The position numbers and the translations under genes were made by a program. Shown in pieces: positions 26,801 through 35,142 of a stretch of 64,000 nt of DNA. Origin of the DNA: Mucilaginibacter_A sp964244955 (GTDB lineage: Bacteria; Bacteroidota; Bacteroidia; Sphingobacteriales; Sphingobacteriaceae); contig CAXTKQ010000001.1 of NCBI GenBank assembly GCA_964244955.1, positions 1 to 64,000 of the forward strand, read 5' to 3'. The notes under the pieces were generated by a model. It ran no database searches and was not told the origin of the DNA. It worked only from the letters and a program-made list of their open reading frames with translations. Numbering within the stretch: the first letter of the stretch is position 1; the number at the start of each line of letters is the position of its first letter.

Positions 26801-28029
26801 ATAATTACCGGCAATCCCTTTACCGTTTTTTTGCTGTTTTAAGGCAGTAAAAGTGCCTTTTTGCGGGTCAAATTTATTGATGCCACCGCCATCCGTGCCA
26901 ACCCAAATGTTTCCTGCCGCATCTTCTGCCAGGTCAAGCACAAAATTATTGGACAAACTGCTTGCCGAGGTATTGTGCCGGTANNNNNNNNNNGCCACAT
27001 GTTTCCCAGCTTGTCTCTGCAAATGGCGTAAATAGAGTTTCCGCTTAAACTGTTGTTGTCAATATCGTCATGGGCGTAATTGTCAAAATGGCTGGCACCT
27101 TTGCGCAAAATGCTGATGCCCCCGTTTTCTGCGGATACCCATAAACTGCCGTTGCTGTCTTGGTTGATACTGAACACATGGTTTCCAACTAAACTTTCGG
27201 TACTGTTTTTATCATGCAAAAAACTGCGAAAGGTTTTGTATTTTTCATCAAACAAATTAAGCCCTTTTTCCTGTGTCCCAATCCAAATCCGGTGTCCGGC
27301 ATCTTCAAAAAGACTGGTTATGCTATTACTTGATAAAGTAGCCGGGTTGCTGTCGTTATGAAGGAATTTGGTAAAGCTTTGTGTTTTTTTATCAAACAGG
27401 TTTAGGCCGTTGGTATAGGTGCCTACCCATAACTGGTGTTTAGAATCTTCCAAAAGTGCGGTAATGCTATTATCGCCAACACTTTTTAAATCATTGGCAG
27501 CGTGCAGGTAATGCTTAAAATAATTCTTTTTGGTATCGTAATAATTTAAGCCCCCGTTTTGCGTGGCAATCCACAGGTTATCTTCATGGTCGAACAAAAT
27601 TTTGTTTACCGCATTGCCCGAAATGCTGTTGGAGTTTTGTTCGTTGTGCAAAAACCGGGTGAACTGCTCTTTCCTGACATCAAACTTATTGATGCCTGCA
27701 GTTTGTGTCGCGATCCAGATGTTGCCGCTTTTATCCTCGGTAATATCCTGGATAAAATTATTGCTGATGGTGTTGTTGTTCTTGGGGTCGTACCTGTAAA
27801 TGGTGAAATTATAGCCGTCGTAGCGGTTCAGGCCGTCCCTCGTGCCAAACCACATAAAACCGCGGCTGTCCTGAAAAATGCAAGTGATGTTGATTTGCGA
27901 AATACCTTCGGCGATGCCAATATGCTCAAACTTGATTGTTTTGTGCTGGCAAAAGGCAGTTGTTTTGAAAGTAAGGAAAAAAGCAACAAAACAAATGATT
28001 GCTTTTTTAAAAGGAACGGCTAAGGGCAT
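23831..28029 (-). CDS. Propeller-type hybrid sensor histidine kinase with two receiver domains; interrupted by assembly gap
   Basis: A very large one-polypeptide two-component sensor (about 1400 residues). Order: signal peptide (AIICFVAFFLTFKTTAFC), a dozen or more Reg_prop-type beta-propeller repeats (GNIWIATQTAGINKFD pattern), a Y_Y_Y domain (YKLEGFEKDWNYVG), a membrane helix (WWFRAIALCAIVFSAYTWY), HisKA with the phospho-His in MSHEIRTPMNG, HATPase (DTGIGIPEEKL, GGTGLGLVICE) and two receivers (LVISDMQMPEMDGVEL and VILMDMQMPEMDGLEA). Unlike classical HTCS proteins it lacks an AraC-type DNA-binding end, so the output partner is elsewhere. The N-run at 26984-26993 breaks the frame, and repeat spacing suggests about 20 residues are missing. 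Confidence 0.88.
26984..26993. other. Assembly gap (10 N) inside the sensor kinase propeller
   Basis: Ten Ns in the middle of tandem propeller repeats. The frames on either side do not join; the real gap is probably longer than ten bases. Confidence 0.95.
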
Positions 28030-28193
28030 GGCTGTTTTTTAAACCATTAGAATTAGTTTATATAAATAGCCTTGTTATACGCACACAATTTTTATTCGTT
28101 CCCTTTTTATTAAATCCTTAATAATAAATCTATTACAGGCAAAAGTTTTTTGGTTGTTTGCAGCAGCAAATAAAAAAGCTTTGGTTGATGGCC

Positions 28194-28286
28194 ATGCTTC
28201 TTTTAGGCATATAAATTTGGTGTTTGATGATGTGCCAATAGAAAAATCAGGAAAGCCCAATGATTTTTAGGCGGTAAAAGAAGCAT
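28194..28286. repeat. Outward-pointing element pair, 93 bp, between DUF1634 gene and sensor kinase
   Basis: Exact cores at 28194-28205 (minus) and 28275-28286 (plus). The left inner half is TATAAATTTGGTG and the right inner half GATTTTTAGGCGG. It lies downstream of the DUF1634 gene and upstream of the kinase gene, both on the minus strand. Confidence 0.85.
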
Positions 28287-28318
28287 TGGAAATAAAATGG
28301 ACCGGGTAGAACCAACAT

Positions 28319-28711
28319 TCAACCGCCAATCCCGCTCAACATGCTGAACAGGATAATGCCTAAAACGATCAGCGTAATCACGACATACAGATAGTCTTTT
28401 TCCAGCAAAAAACTAAAAGCAGAAAGCAGTACGCGGGCAATGGGCGTGGCAATCAGCAATAAAATCCCGGTTTGGATAATTGCCCGGCCTTTAAATGCTA
28501 TTACACCTTGTAAAATACCTTGTAATTTTCGCAAAAATTCCGGCTCGCCGTTAAAAGTATGGTAAGAAGCTTTTTCCTGGCCGTGCCGGTAAAGGTAAAC
28601 CAAGCCTCCAATAAAAACTACCGACATGGAAACGATAACGCCCCAACGCAGCAAAGAACCAATCATCAGCTTCACGTCCGCATCCTTAAATATCCTTTTT
28701 TCGCTGCTCAT
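28319..28711 (-). CDS. DUF1634 membrane protein
   Basis: A 130-residue membrane protein with three hydrophobic segments (about 16-40, 78-97 and 103-127), matching the DUF1634 family. Members are usually encoded next to TauE/SafE exporters, as here: its start overlaps the stop of the exporter gene by 4 bases. Function is unknown; a partner subunit or helper of the exporter is a fair inference. Confidence 0.75.
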   Translation of the reverse strand: MSSEKRIFKDADVKLMIGSLLRWGVIVSMSVVFIGGLVYLYRHGQEKASYHTFNGEPEFLRKLQGILQGVIAFKGRAIIQTGILLLIATPIARVLLSAFSFLLEKDYLYVVITLIVLGIILFSMLSGIGG

Positions 28712-29541
28712 ATTTTTCCGCTTAAACCTTTGTAGATCATTTGGATAGCGATCACAGAAATAACAATGGCAAAAATAGCTTTCAACGATTTAGTGTTGGC
28801 TTTCACCAAAATTTTTGAACCGGTAACTGCGCCCAAAACTACGCCCAGCACCACCGGCATCGAAAGGCCCGGATCAATATAACCGCGCTGCAAATAAACC
28901 ACGGCACTTGCGGCTGCCGTAACGCCGATCATAAAATTGCTGGTGGTGGTAGAAACTTTAAAAGGGATGCGCATGATGTTGTCCATCGCAACCACTTTTA
29001 AAGAACCGGAACCAATGCCCAGCAAGCCCGAGATCATGCCAGCAAAACCCATCAAACCAAAACCGCCAAAAATATTGCGCACGCCGTATGGTATTTGCTT
29101 CCCTTCGTCCGGAAACGAACTGCCTAACTTTAACCAAGTTGCAGGTTTGCTTGAAACAGGATCGGCCTGTGTGTTTTTCTTTACAAAAGACATGATGGCC
29201 GAAAAAAGCAAAATCAAGCCAAACAAAACCGCAATATACGCTGCTGGGATATAACTGGACAGAAACGCACCCAAAACTGCGCCGATGGTGGTTGCAATTT
29301 CCAAGAACATACCCAGCCGCATGTTCGTGATGCCTTCTTTTACATACGCTGCCGCGGAGCCAGAAGAAGTGGCAATAACCGAAACCAGCGAAGCGCCAAT
29401 GGCATAATGGATGTCAACATTGAGCAGCAAGGTAAGCAGCGGGATAATGACAACGCCTCCGCCCAAACCGGTTAAAGAACCGATCAGCCCGGCAAAATAA
29501 GCACCAACCAAAATATATAGGGTTAAAAGAAGTATCGTCAT
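28708..29541 (-). CDS. TauE/SafE-family anion exporter
   Basis: A 277-residue polytopic membrane protein. Two related halves contain the family glycine motifs (GLIGSLTGLGGGVVIIPLL near the N-terminus and GMISGLLGIGSGSLKVVAMD in the middle). Family members move sulfite, sulfoacetate or related organosulfur anions; the substrate here is unknown. It is the first gene of a two-gene unit with DUF1634. The first codons after ATG 29541 overlap a near-copy of the dispersed core (29524-29535), which contributes Leu-Leu-Leu to the first membrane segment. Confidence 0.85.
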   Translation of the reverse strand: MTILLLTLYILVGAYFAGLIGSLTGLGGGVVIIPLLTLLLNVDIHYAIGASLVSVIATSSGSAAAYVKEGITNMRLGMFLEIATTIGAVLGAFLSSYIPAAYIAVLFGLILLFSAIMSFVKKNTQADPVSSKPATWLKLGSSFPDEGKQIPYGVRNIFGGFGLMGFAGMISGLLGIGSGSLKVVAMDNIMRIPFKVSTTTSNFMIGVTAAASAVVYLQRGYIDPGLSMPVVLGVVLGAVTGSKILVKANTKSLKAIFAIVISVIAIQMIYKGLSGKI

Positions 29542-29585
29542 TTGTTTATGTGCATTTGCAATAATACTTCTTTTAGCACTGTTTT
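29524..29585. repeat. Inward-pointing pair of degenerate elements at the exporter start
   Basis: TAAAAGAAGTAT (29524-29535, plus, one change) and ATACTTCTTTTA (29564-29575, minus, one change). This is the only pair in the window with cores facing each other. Confidence 0.6.
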
Positions 29586-29586
29586 T

Positions 29587-30684
29587 TTAGGAAGTTAAGC
29601 TAAGCGGCAAATTAAAACGCGGCATTTTTTTGATCGCAGGTGCAGAACGGTTTTTCTTAAACGCTAAATGCTGTTTTTGATAAGCAAAACGTGGGTTTCC
29701 TTGGCCGAATAATTGGAAGTTGCTGATTAGTTTTAAAAAATTAATAGTTGAGTTTGGCGCTTGCTGCGACGGGAGCGCCAACAGGTCGGCAACGTCATCG
29801 CCCACCAGATAACGCATCAATTGCATCGTTTCTTTTTGTGGGAAACTTGCATCAACCGTAGAAAAATACTGGATTAAAGAACGCGTAAGCGATTGGCCAT
29901 GTTCCGAACTTTTAAAATTTCGGATGCGAATGGCTTCTTCCAGCAATAGCGCTTCTTTTCCGGTTTCCGGCAATAAGCGTTCGTCCACACCTAATAAAAA
30001 ACCAATAACGTTCCACAGGTGCATAAACGCTTGTTGCTGTTGATATTCAACCGTCAACCCAAACTTGCGCAAACCGCGGACCACAATGAGCGAAAAAGAA
30101 AGGTTAGTTCCGGCCATGTCTTCCTGGTTGACTGGCAAACCCCAATCTTCGTTCCATTTGCCGCTTTTTTGGGTGTAAAAACGGATGGCGGCGTGCAGCA
30201 AACGCACTTTCAAAATGCTGACAAAGGCTTTTCCTTCAGGCTCAAAAGCGTCTGGCGCCATCACGTCCCAAATAAAATCGGCGGTTTCGCCTAAACGGTG
30301 TTCGGGCTTGTTTCGGATACGCTCGGAAAGGTCCAAAACTTTTGCGCCATCAGCCGCAGCATAACAATAAGGAAGCGAAAGCAAACCCAGCAAATTCATG
30401 ATGGCCGTAGCGTGAACGGCAAAAAAAGCGGTGCCTTGCTGCATCAGCTTTTGGTCGGCCCAGTTGGGTGATTTTTTTGCGCCAGCGAATACTTCTTTTA
30501 CCGCATAAAAATCATCAAGCTGGTTAAGCTGGTGGTTGTAGGTGAGGGAATCTAAAAACGAACGGAAATTTGCTTTTTGACTGTCATCTGCAAAAACTTC
30601 CGCAATTAATTGATCTGCAAAAAAATCTCCCTGCCGCCGCATGGCAGAGAGGTTTTGAAAGGTAGGATCTACTGCTGGTTTCAT
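29587..30684 (-). CDS. Oxygenase MpaB-family protein (DUF2236-like)
   Basis: A 365-residue soluble, helical protein of the MpaB/rubber-oxygenase catalytic-domain family, heme-dependent enzymes in the characterised members (latex clearing protein). The typical segments are AFFAVHATAIMNLLGLLSLPY, ETADFIWDVM and the KVRLLHAAIRFY motif with the conserved Arg and His, then a late HLWNVIGFLLGVDE. Substrate is unknown. A dispersed element is embedded in the coding sequence at 30489-30513. The gene is transcribed towards the exporter gene on the same strand, separated by 45 bp. Confidence 0.8.
   Translation of the reverse strand: MKPAVDPTFQNLSAMRRQGDFFADQLIAEVFADDSQKANFRSFLDSLTYNHQLNQLDDFYAVKEVFAGAKKSPNWADQKLMQQGTAFFAVHATAIMNLLGLLSLPYCYAAADGAKVLDLSERIRNKPEHRLGETADFIWDVMAPDAFEPEGKAFVSILKVRLLHAAIRFYTQKSGKWNEDWGLPVNQEDMAGTNLSFSLIVVRGLRKFGLTVEYQQQQAFMHLWNVIGFLLGVDERLLPETGKEALLLEEAIRIRNFKSSEHGQSLTRSLIQYFSTVDASFPQKETMQLMRYLVGDDVADLLALPSQQAPNSTINFLKLISNFQLFGQGNPRFAYQKQHLAFKKNRSAPAIKKMPRFNLPLSLTS
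30489..30513 (-). repeat. Full dispersed element inside the MpaB-type oxygenase gene
   Basis: ATACTTCTTTTA (one change), spacer CCGCA, TAAAAATC. The coding strand reads DDFYAVKEVF. Confidence 0.7.
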
Positions 30685-30781
30685 CTCGTCAATTTACAGC
30701 AATAGAATGGTTGGCAGGGCAAATAGTTTGTTATACCGTCTCGATGTTTTCTTCTTTCTTCGAATTAAAAAAATCAATTAA

Positions 30782-31147
30782 TCATTGGCCATTTGCAATA
30801 ACAGGGTCCCAGGTTTGTCGCATAGCCGGGTTATCCATTTGAACACCCCAATCAAACATCGCTTTCAACACCGGGATAAGTGTCTTTCCCCGTTCACTTA
30901 ATTCATATTCAACCCGCGGAGGCTTTTCCTGGTAGTCATGTCTTATAATCAACCCGTCTTCTTGCAATTCCCTAAGTTGTTGCGTTAAAATTTTACGGGA
31001 TATGTCGGACACCTGAACCGTGAGTTTACCAAAACGAACCGGGCCATCAATCAGCCTGATCAGGATAATAGGTTTCCATTTACCACCTATATAATGTACT
31101 GTGCGCACTACGGCACAGTTAAACGGGTTCTTCGTATATTTTCTCAT
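30782..31147 (-). CDS. HxlR-family winged-helix transcriptional regulator
   Basis: A 121-residue regulator. The N-terminal Cys and IGGKWKPIILIRL helix are typical of HxlR proteins, followed by the recognition helix region (SDISRKILTQQLRELQEDGLI) and the wing (YELSERGKTLIPVLKAM). It is divergent from the SDR gene 31276-32070, a common arrangement in which the regulator senses a reactive or aromatic compound and controls the neighbouring reductase. GTTAC-type sites lie in the 128-bp gap between them. Confidence 0.92.
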   Translation of the reverse strand: MRKYTKNPFNCAVVRTVHYIGGKWKPIILIRLIDGPVRFGKLTVQVSDISRKILTQQLRELQEDGLIIRHDYQEKPPRVEYELSERGKTLIPVLKAMFDWGVQMDNPAMRQTWDPVIANGQ

Positions 31148-31150
31148 ATG

Positions 31151-31198
31151 GTTACCTTTTTGTTACCTCAATTTTGCCTTCTGTTACTAATTAGTAAC
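31151..31198. promoter_or_regulatory. Probable HxlR operator
   Basis: A perfect palindrome GTTACTAATTAGTAAC (31183-31198) and two further GTTACC half-sites (31151, 31162) lie between the divergent HxlR and SDR genes. HxlR regulators are known to bind such gaps; binding here is inferred. Confidence 0.6.
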
Positions 31199-31275
31199 CA
31201 CCTATCCGGTTTAGTAAAGCAAATATCCAGAAATACTTTAGTTTCTTTATGAAACAATATCTATAAAACATAAAA

Positions 31276-32070
31276 ATGAACAATCAACAAAATATGGAAA
31301 CAAAGCTTGAAGGCAAAATTGCGCTTGTAACGGGTGGAACTAAAGGCATTGGAAAAGCAATTGCCGACAGGTTAGGGCAATCCGGAGCTAAAGTTATTGT
31401 TACCGCCAGAAATCACCCGGACGACACTGATCTTCAGCATCATTTTATTGCAACAGACTTAACCCAGCCAGAACAAGTTTCTAAATTCGTAAATGAAATA
31501 AATGAAAAGTTTGGCGGGATAGATATTTTGGTCAATAACATTGGTGGCCTTACAAGCCCGGGCGGAGGGTTCAGCACCTTGACGGATGAGCATTGGGAAA
31601 ATGAACTCCAATTTAACCTGCTGGCCGCAATTCGTTTAGACAGGGAATTATTGCCCAAAATGCTTGAACAAAAAAGTGGTGTTGTCATTCATATCTCTAC
31701 AACAAGTGCCATGCAGCCGCTTTGGGAAGTCAACATGGCTTACGCAGTTTCTAAGGCTGCGCTTAACAGTTATAGTAAAGCACTGGCAACAGAAGTAAGC
31801 AGCAAAGGAGTTAGGGTGTTAACGGTTTCTCCGGGACCGGTGAAAACGCCTATGATGGTGGAATTTTTACAAGACTACGCTAAAACAAGCGGTATTACTT
31901 TTGAAGAAGCGTCCCAAAACCTGATGGACAAAATTGGTGGCATACCTATGGAAAGAATGGCCGAACCTGAAGAAATTGCGGAACTCGTTAATTTTCTTGC
32001 TTCACCCGCGGCTTCTTATTTAACGGGATCTAACTACGTTATTGACGGAGGGGCTTTCCCTGTTGTTTAA
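31276..32070 (+). CDS. SDR-family NAD(P)-dependent oxidoreductase
   Basis: A 264-residue classical short-chain dehydrogenase/reductase. The cofactor motif TGGTKGIG is at residues 19-26, NNIGG follows the fourth strand, the catalytic triad is Ser (ISTTSAMQ region) with YAVSK, and the C-terminus has the usual LTGSNYVIDGGAFP. Substrate unknown. The second Met (residue 7, METKLEGK) is also a possible start. It is divergent from the HxlR regulator, which probably controls it. Confidence 0.93.
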   Translation: MNNQQNMETKLEGKIALVTGGTKGIGKAIADRLGQSGAKVIVTARNHPDDTDLQHHFIATDLTQPEQVSKFVNEINEKFGGIDILVNNIGGLTSPGGGFSTLTDEHWENELQFNLLAAIRLDRELLPKMLEQKSGVVIHISTTSAMQPLWEVNMAYAVSKAALNSYSKALATEVSSKGVRVLTVSPGPVKTPMMVEFLQDYAKTSGITFEEASQNLMDKIGGIPMERMAEPEEIAELVNFLASPAASYLTGSNYVIDGGAFPVV

Positions 32071-32247
32071 ACAACAAATTGATCAGATTGAAGTAGGTTA
32101 TTGATAAAATAAAGTTGACTGATACAAACCTGCGGCAAGTGTTTGCCAAAATGGGGATTTGAAGCGCAAAACTAAAAATTTGTGCTTCTGATTTTTCATT
32201 TCGGCAAACTCCAAACCGTTATCCGAAAGCCCTAAATCAAACGAGCT

Positions 32248-33642
32248 TTACGTTGTATAGCCTAAAATTTTCAAAACCTGCTTGCTGTTTTGTTCTTCGC
32301 CAAAAACATCAAAATTAAAAGTTTCATCACGGTTTCTGCGGATGATAACATGCTTTGGCGAAGGCAACAAACAATGATGGATACCACCGTAACCGCTTAA
32401 AACTTCCTGATAAGCACCGGTATTAAAGAAACCCAAATATTGCACTTTACGCGTTTTTGGCATATAAACACTGTTCATGTGCGCTTCCTGGTTGTAATAA
32501 TCCTGGCCATCGCAGGTAATGCCGCCTAAGTTAACACGCTCGTATTCCGCGTCCCAATTGTTAATCGGCAGCAAAACATATTTCTGGTTCAAGGCCCAAA
32601 CATCAGGCAAATTGGTGATGAAAGAACCATCCAGCATCAGCCATTTTTCGCGGTCGTTTTGCTGTTTCCGGCCCAGCACTTTGTACAAAATCCCGGAAGC
32701 TTCGGCAACGGTGTATTTGCCAAACTCGGTAATGATATCCGGTTCGACCGTATCGTTATCGGCACAAATTTCTTTGATCCGGCTTACAATTTCGTTTACC
32801 ATGTATTCGTAATCGAAATCAAAAACCAGCGAATCTTTAAACGGCATTCCACCGCCGATATCCAGCGTGTCCAAATCCGGGTTGATTTTTTTAAACTTGC
32901 AGTAAAGCGTAACATAGCGCTCCAGTTCGTTCCAGTAATACGGCGTATCCGAAATGCCGGAATTGATAAAAAAGTGCAGCAACTTTACCTTAAAATAAGG
33001 ATTTGATACAATTTTGCTGTTGTAAAAATCAATTACGTCTTCCATCCGAACGCCTAAACGAGACGTGTAAAACTGCGAATCCGGCTGTTCTTCCGAAGCA
33101 ATACGGATACCGAGGTTGCAAGGCGTATCCAGTTCAACTTCATCGTCGTACAGGTTAAATTCTTCCTTGTTGTCTAAAACCGGGATAATGTTTTTAAAGC
33201 CATCGTGCAGCATATCAATGATATACTGTTTGTATTGATAAGTTTTAAAACCATTGCAAATTACGGTAACATCTTTGCTTAAAGAGCCTTTTTTCTCCAG
33301 CGCATCAATCATCGGCATATCAAAAGCCGAAGATGTTTCTATATGAATGTCGTTTTTTAAAGCTTCTTCTACAATGTGGCGAAAGTGCGAACTTTTGGTG
33401 CAATAGCAATATTTATACGAACCGCGGTAATTGTTTTTCACAATGGCCGACTGGAAAAGCAACTTAGCTTGTTGTATTTTTTTACTGATTATGGGCAGAT
33501 ACGTAAAACGCAACGGTGTACCGTACGTTTCGATCATTTCCATCAAATTTAAATCGTGGAAATACAATTCATCATCAATAATTTCAAAACCATCCTGCGG
33601 GAAACCCACGCTCAGGTCGAGGAACTCTTCGTAACTCTGCAT
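32248..33642 (-). CDS. speA: Arginine decarboxylase (fold III, Bacteroidota type)
   Basis: A 464-residue PLP enzyme of the alanine-racemase/ornithine-decarboxylase fold. The PLP lysine lies in YKYCYCTKSSHF, the phosphate-binding glycines in LDIGGGMPF, and EFGKYTVAEASGILYKVL and the CDGQD motif of the second subunit active site are recognisable. It is shorter than E. coli SpeA (about 660), matching the compact form of this phylum. It should make agmatine for polyamine synthesis. It begins a run of arginine-related genes (CtlX, deiminase-like, argS), though no agmatinase is in the window. Confidence 0.85.
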   Translation of the reverse strand: MQSYEEFLDLSVGFPQDGFEIIDDELYFHDLNLMEMIETYGTPLRFTYLPIISKKIQQAKLLFQSAIVKNNYRGSYKYCYCTKSSHFRHIVEEALKNDIHIETSSAFDMPMIDALEKKGSLSKDVTVICNGFKTYQYKQYIIDMLHDGFKNIIPVLDNKEEFNLYDDEVELDTPCNLGIRIASEEQPDSQFYTSRLGVRMEDVIDFYNSKIVSNPYFKVKLLHFFINSGISDTPYYWNELERYVTLYCKFKKINPDLDTLDIGGGMPFKDSLVFDFDYEYMVNEIVSRIKEICADNDTVEPDIITEFGKYTVAEASGILYKVLGRKQQNDREKWLMLDGSFITNLPDVWALNQKYVLLPINNWDAEYERVNLGGITCDGQDYYNQEAHMNSVYMPKTRKVQYLGFFNTGAYQEVLSGYGGIHHCLLPSPKHVIIRRNRDETFNFDVFGEEQNSKQVLKILGYTT

Positions 33643-33724
33643 CTATTAAAATTTTGGGCAAATGTGGAGTTTTATACGGGATTTAATAACATCCGGCCGT
33701 AATTTTTAAAGCTATTTTTCGGGC

Positions 33725-34675
33725 TTATTTTGATGCTGTTTTTACCGGCAAAAAAACCTCGGCCATCATGCAGCGCGCGCTGCCGCCACCGTTAGTTTCG
33801 ATGGTGTTTAAAGGCGAATGGACGAGTTTGCAATAGCGTTCCAAAGTTTCGGTTTGAGCTTTTGTTAAGGCTAAAAAAGCCGTTTCCGACATTGCCAATA
33901 AGCTTTCCCCGGATTTTGATTGAAGCTGGAGCATGTTTCCTGCAAAAGCATTCATTTGCGCAAAAGAGATTTCGACCACTGCTTTTCCCGATTGCTGCAA
34001 TGCTTCTTTTACCGATGTTTTTTCAGTGCCGTTTACAATCGAATCTAAACAAATTACCGCAAACCGGTCGCCAATACACATCAAAACATTGGTATGATAA
34101 ATGGCTTTTCCGGCTTCATCCTCGGCATGGAACAAAACGGATTGGTAACCCGAAATTTTGCAAAACTCATTAATTACCTCAACATCCGTTCTTGGCGAGA
34201 TGCAAGCATAAGCGAGTTTGTTTTCGCGGTCTAAAACCAAGCTTCCGGTCCCTTCTAAAAACTGGTTCTGCGTTTCAAAATAACTCAAATCATAAACCTG
34301 TTTTGCTTCAAATGCTTCTTTTATGACATAAAAAACCTTGCGTTCCAGCCTTCGGTTTTCAGCTTGCATCGGGTATAAAAAAACAGAACCGTCTTCATGA
34401 AAAGAAACCCAGTTATTCGGGAAGATGGAATCCGGCGTGTGCGGTTCGGGCGTATCGTTTAAAACGGTAACATCAACTCCGTTTTGGCGCAAAATATCCA
34501 CAAAAGCATCAAACTCCAGCAAGGCTTTTTGCTGCACTTCGGTTTGCCTGCCTGGTTTTTGGAAAGCGTTGCTTGCGGCCGTTTGCTCGTTAAAAGCAAA
34601 ATTTACGGGCCTGACCATCAGGATATGCGAAGTTAAATGTTCAATTGTTGGTTTCAATGCGGTGTTTTTTATCAA
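33725..34675 (-). CDS. ctlX: Citrulline hydrolase CtlX (amidinotransferase fold)
   Basis: A 316-residue member of the amidinotransferase/deiminase superfamily. The start SHILMVRPVNFAFNEQTA, the substrate loop DTPEPHTPDSIFPNNW, GTGSLVLDRENK and the C-terminal nucleophile in NGGGSARCMMAEV match the CtlX citrulline-utilisation hydrolases, thought to convert citrulline to ornithine. Its neighbour at 35122-36566 is related to arginine deiminase, so the pair could take arginine through citrulline to ornithine. Two exact 12-mer copies (34000, 34312) and a type B core at the 3' end (33732) lie inside the gene. Confidence 0.85.
   Translation of the reverse strand: MIKNTALKPTIEHLTSHILMVRPVNFAFNEQTAASNAFQKPGRQTEVQQKALLEFDAFVDILRQNGVDVTVLNDTPEPHTPDSIFPNNWVSFHEDGSVFLYPMQAENRRLERKVFYVIKEAFEAKQVYDLSYFETQNQFLEGTGSLVLDRENKLAYACISPRTDVEVINEFCKISGYQSVLFHAEDEAGKAIYHTNVLMCIGDRFAVICLDSIVNGTEKTSVKEALQQSGKAVVEISFAQMNAFAGNMLQLQSKSGESLLAMSETAFLALTKAQTETLERYCKLVHSPLNTIETNGGGSARCMMAEVFLPVKTASK
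33732..33744 (-). repeat. Type B core at the 3' end of ctlX
   Basis: GATGCTGTTTTTA followed by CCGGCA and an A-run. It encodes the last residues of CtlX (PVKTASK). Confidence 0.6.
34000..34011 (-). repeat. Exact 12-mer core inside ctlX
   Basis: ATGCTTCTTTTA, coding strand Val-Lys-Glu-Ala-Leu. It is followed by CCGATG and a T-run that fits only partly. Confidence 0.55.
34312..34336 (-). repeat. Full dispersed element inside ctlX
   Basis: ATGCTTCTTTTA, spacer TGACA, TAAAAAAC. The coding strand reads FYVIKEAFEA. Both halves of the element are present. Confidence 0.7.
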
Positions 34676-34830
34676 TCTTCAAATATTGAGGTTATTTTTT
34701 TCTTTGCCGGTAATAAAGTTTCCTTTTATATGTTTAACTTGAGGCAAACAGATTACTACATTGTTTTTTTGTCCTTTTAATGTGAAAAAGATATTGCCGG
34801 ATCAAAAACCGGCAAAAAAGCAGAACGAAA

Positions 34831-35142
34831 ATGACCAAAATTATTATCCAGCCGGGCAAATACCGTGGTTTATACCAGGTTATACTTTTACAATGCCGTC
34901 GTTTTTTTCTAATTCAATGGTGGAAAGCCGTTAGCATTACCGAGCACCACGAAGAAGAAGCGGTTTCTAAATTGTGCGAACTGATTAAAAAGCACCAGAT
35001 TGAACTTTGTGGCATTTACGATTGGAGCATTGACGAATATTACCGCGAAACCATCAAAAAAACTGTTAAGGAAACCATTAAAAAAAGGTTTGCCGACTTT
35101 GCAGAACCGACAGCCGGGAATTTACAACTCGGAACGGAATAG
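34831..35142 (+). CDS. Small hypothetical protein (uncertain)
   Basis: A possible 103-residue protein with an ATG and an A/G-rich leader (AGAACGAAA). It has an aromatic, hydrophobic stretch (RFFLIQWWKAVS) followed by long charged helices rich in Lys and Glu (SIDEYYRETIKKTVKETIKK). I do not recognise a family. It converges on the deiminase-like gene and overlaps its 3' end by 21 bases. It fills an otherwise empty gap after the ctlX start, so it may be real, but coding support is limited. Confidence 0.4.
   Translation: MTKIIIQPGKYRGLYQVILLQCRRFFLIQWWKAVSITEHHEEEAVSKLCELIKKHQIELCGIYDWSIDEYYRETIKKTVKETIKKRFADFAEPTAGNLQLGTE

Noticed and set aside
28075..28260. Possible 61-codon gene on the minus strand
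   Set aside because: It runs through the element at 28194 and through A/T-rich intergenic sequence, has no recognisable composition or leader, and is better explained as chance.
29325..29345. ATGCCTTCTTTTACA inside the TauE-type exporter and a similar word at 35344
   Set aside because: Both have an extra base inside the core, so they were not counted.
20819..34323. Explaining all coding 12-mers as codon bias for the peptide Val-Lys-Glu-Ala
   Set aside because: Seven of eleven exact coding copies read this way, but four read in other frames (Ala-Ser-Phe, Met-Leu-Leu-Leu), full left halves are kept in several, and 20 copies are not inside coding frames. Codon bias may still explain individual copies such as 20543 and 59096.
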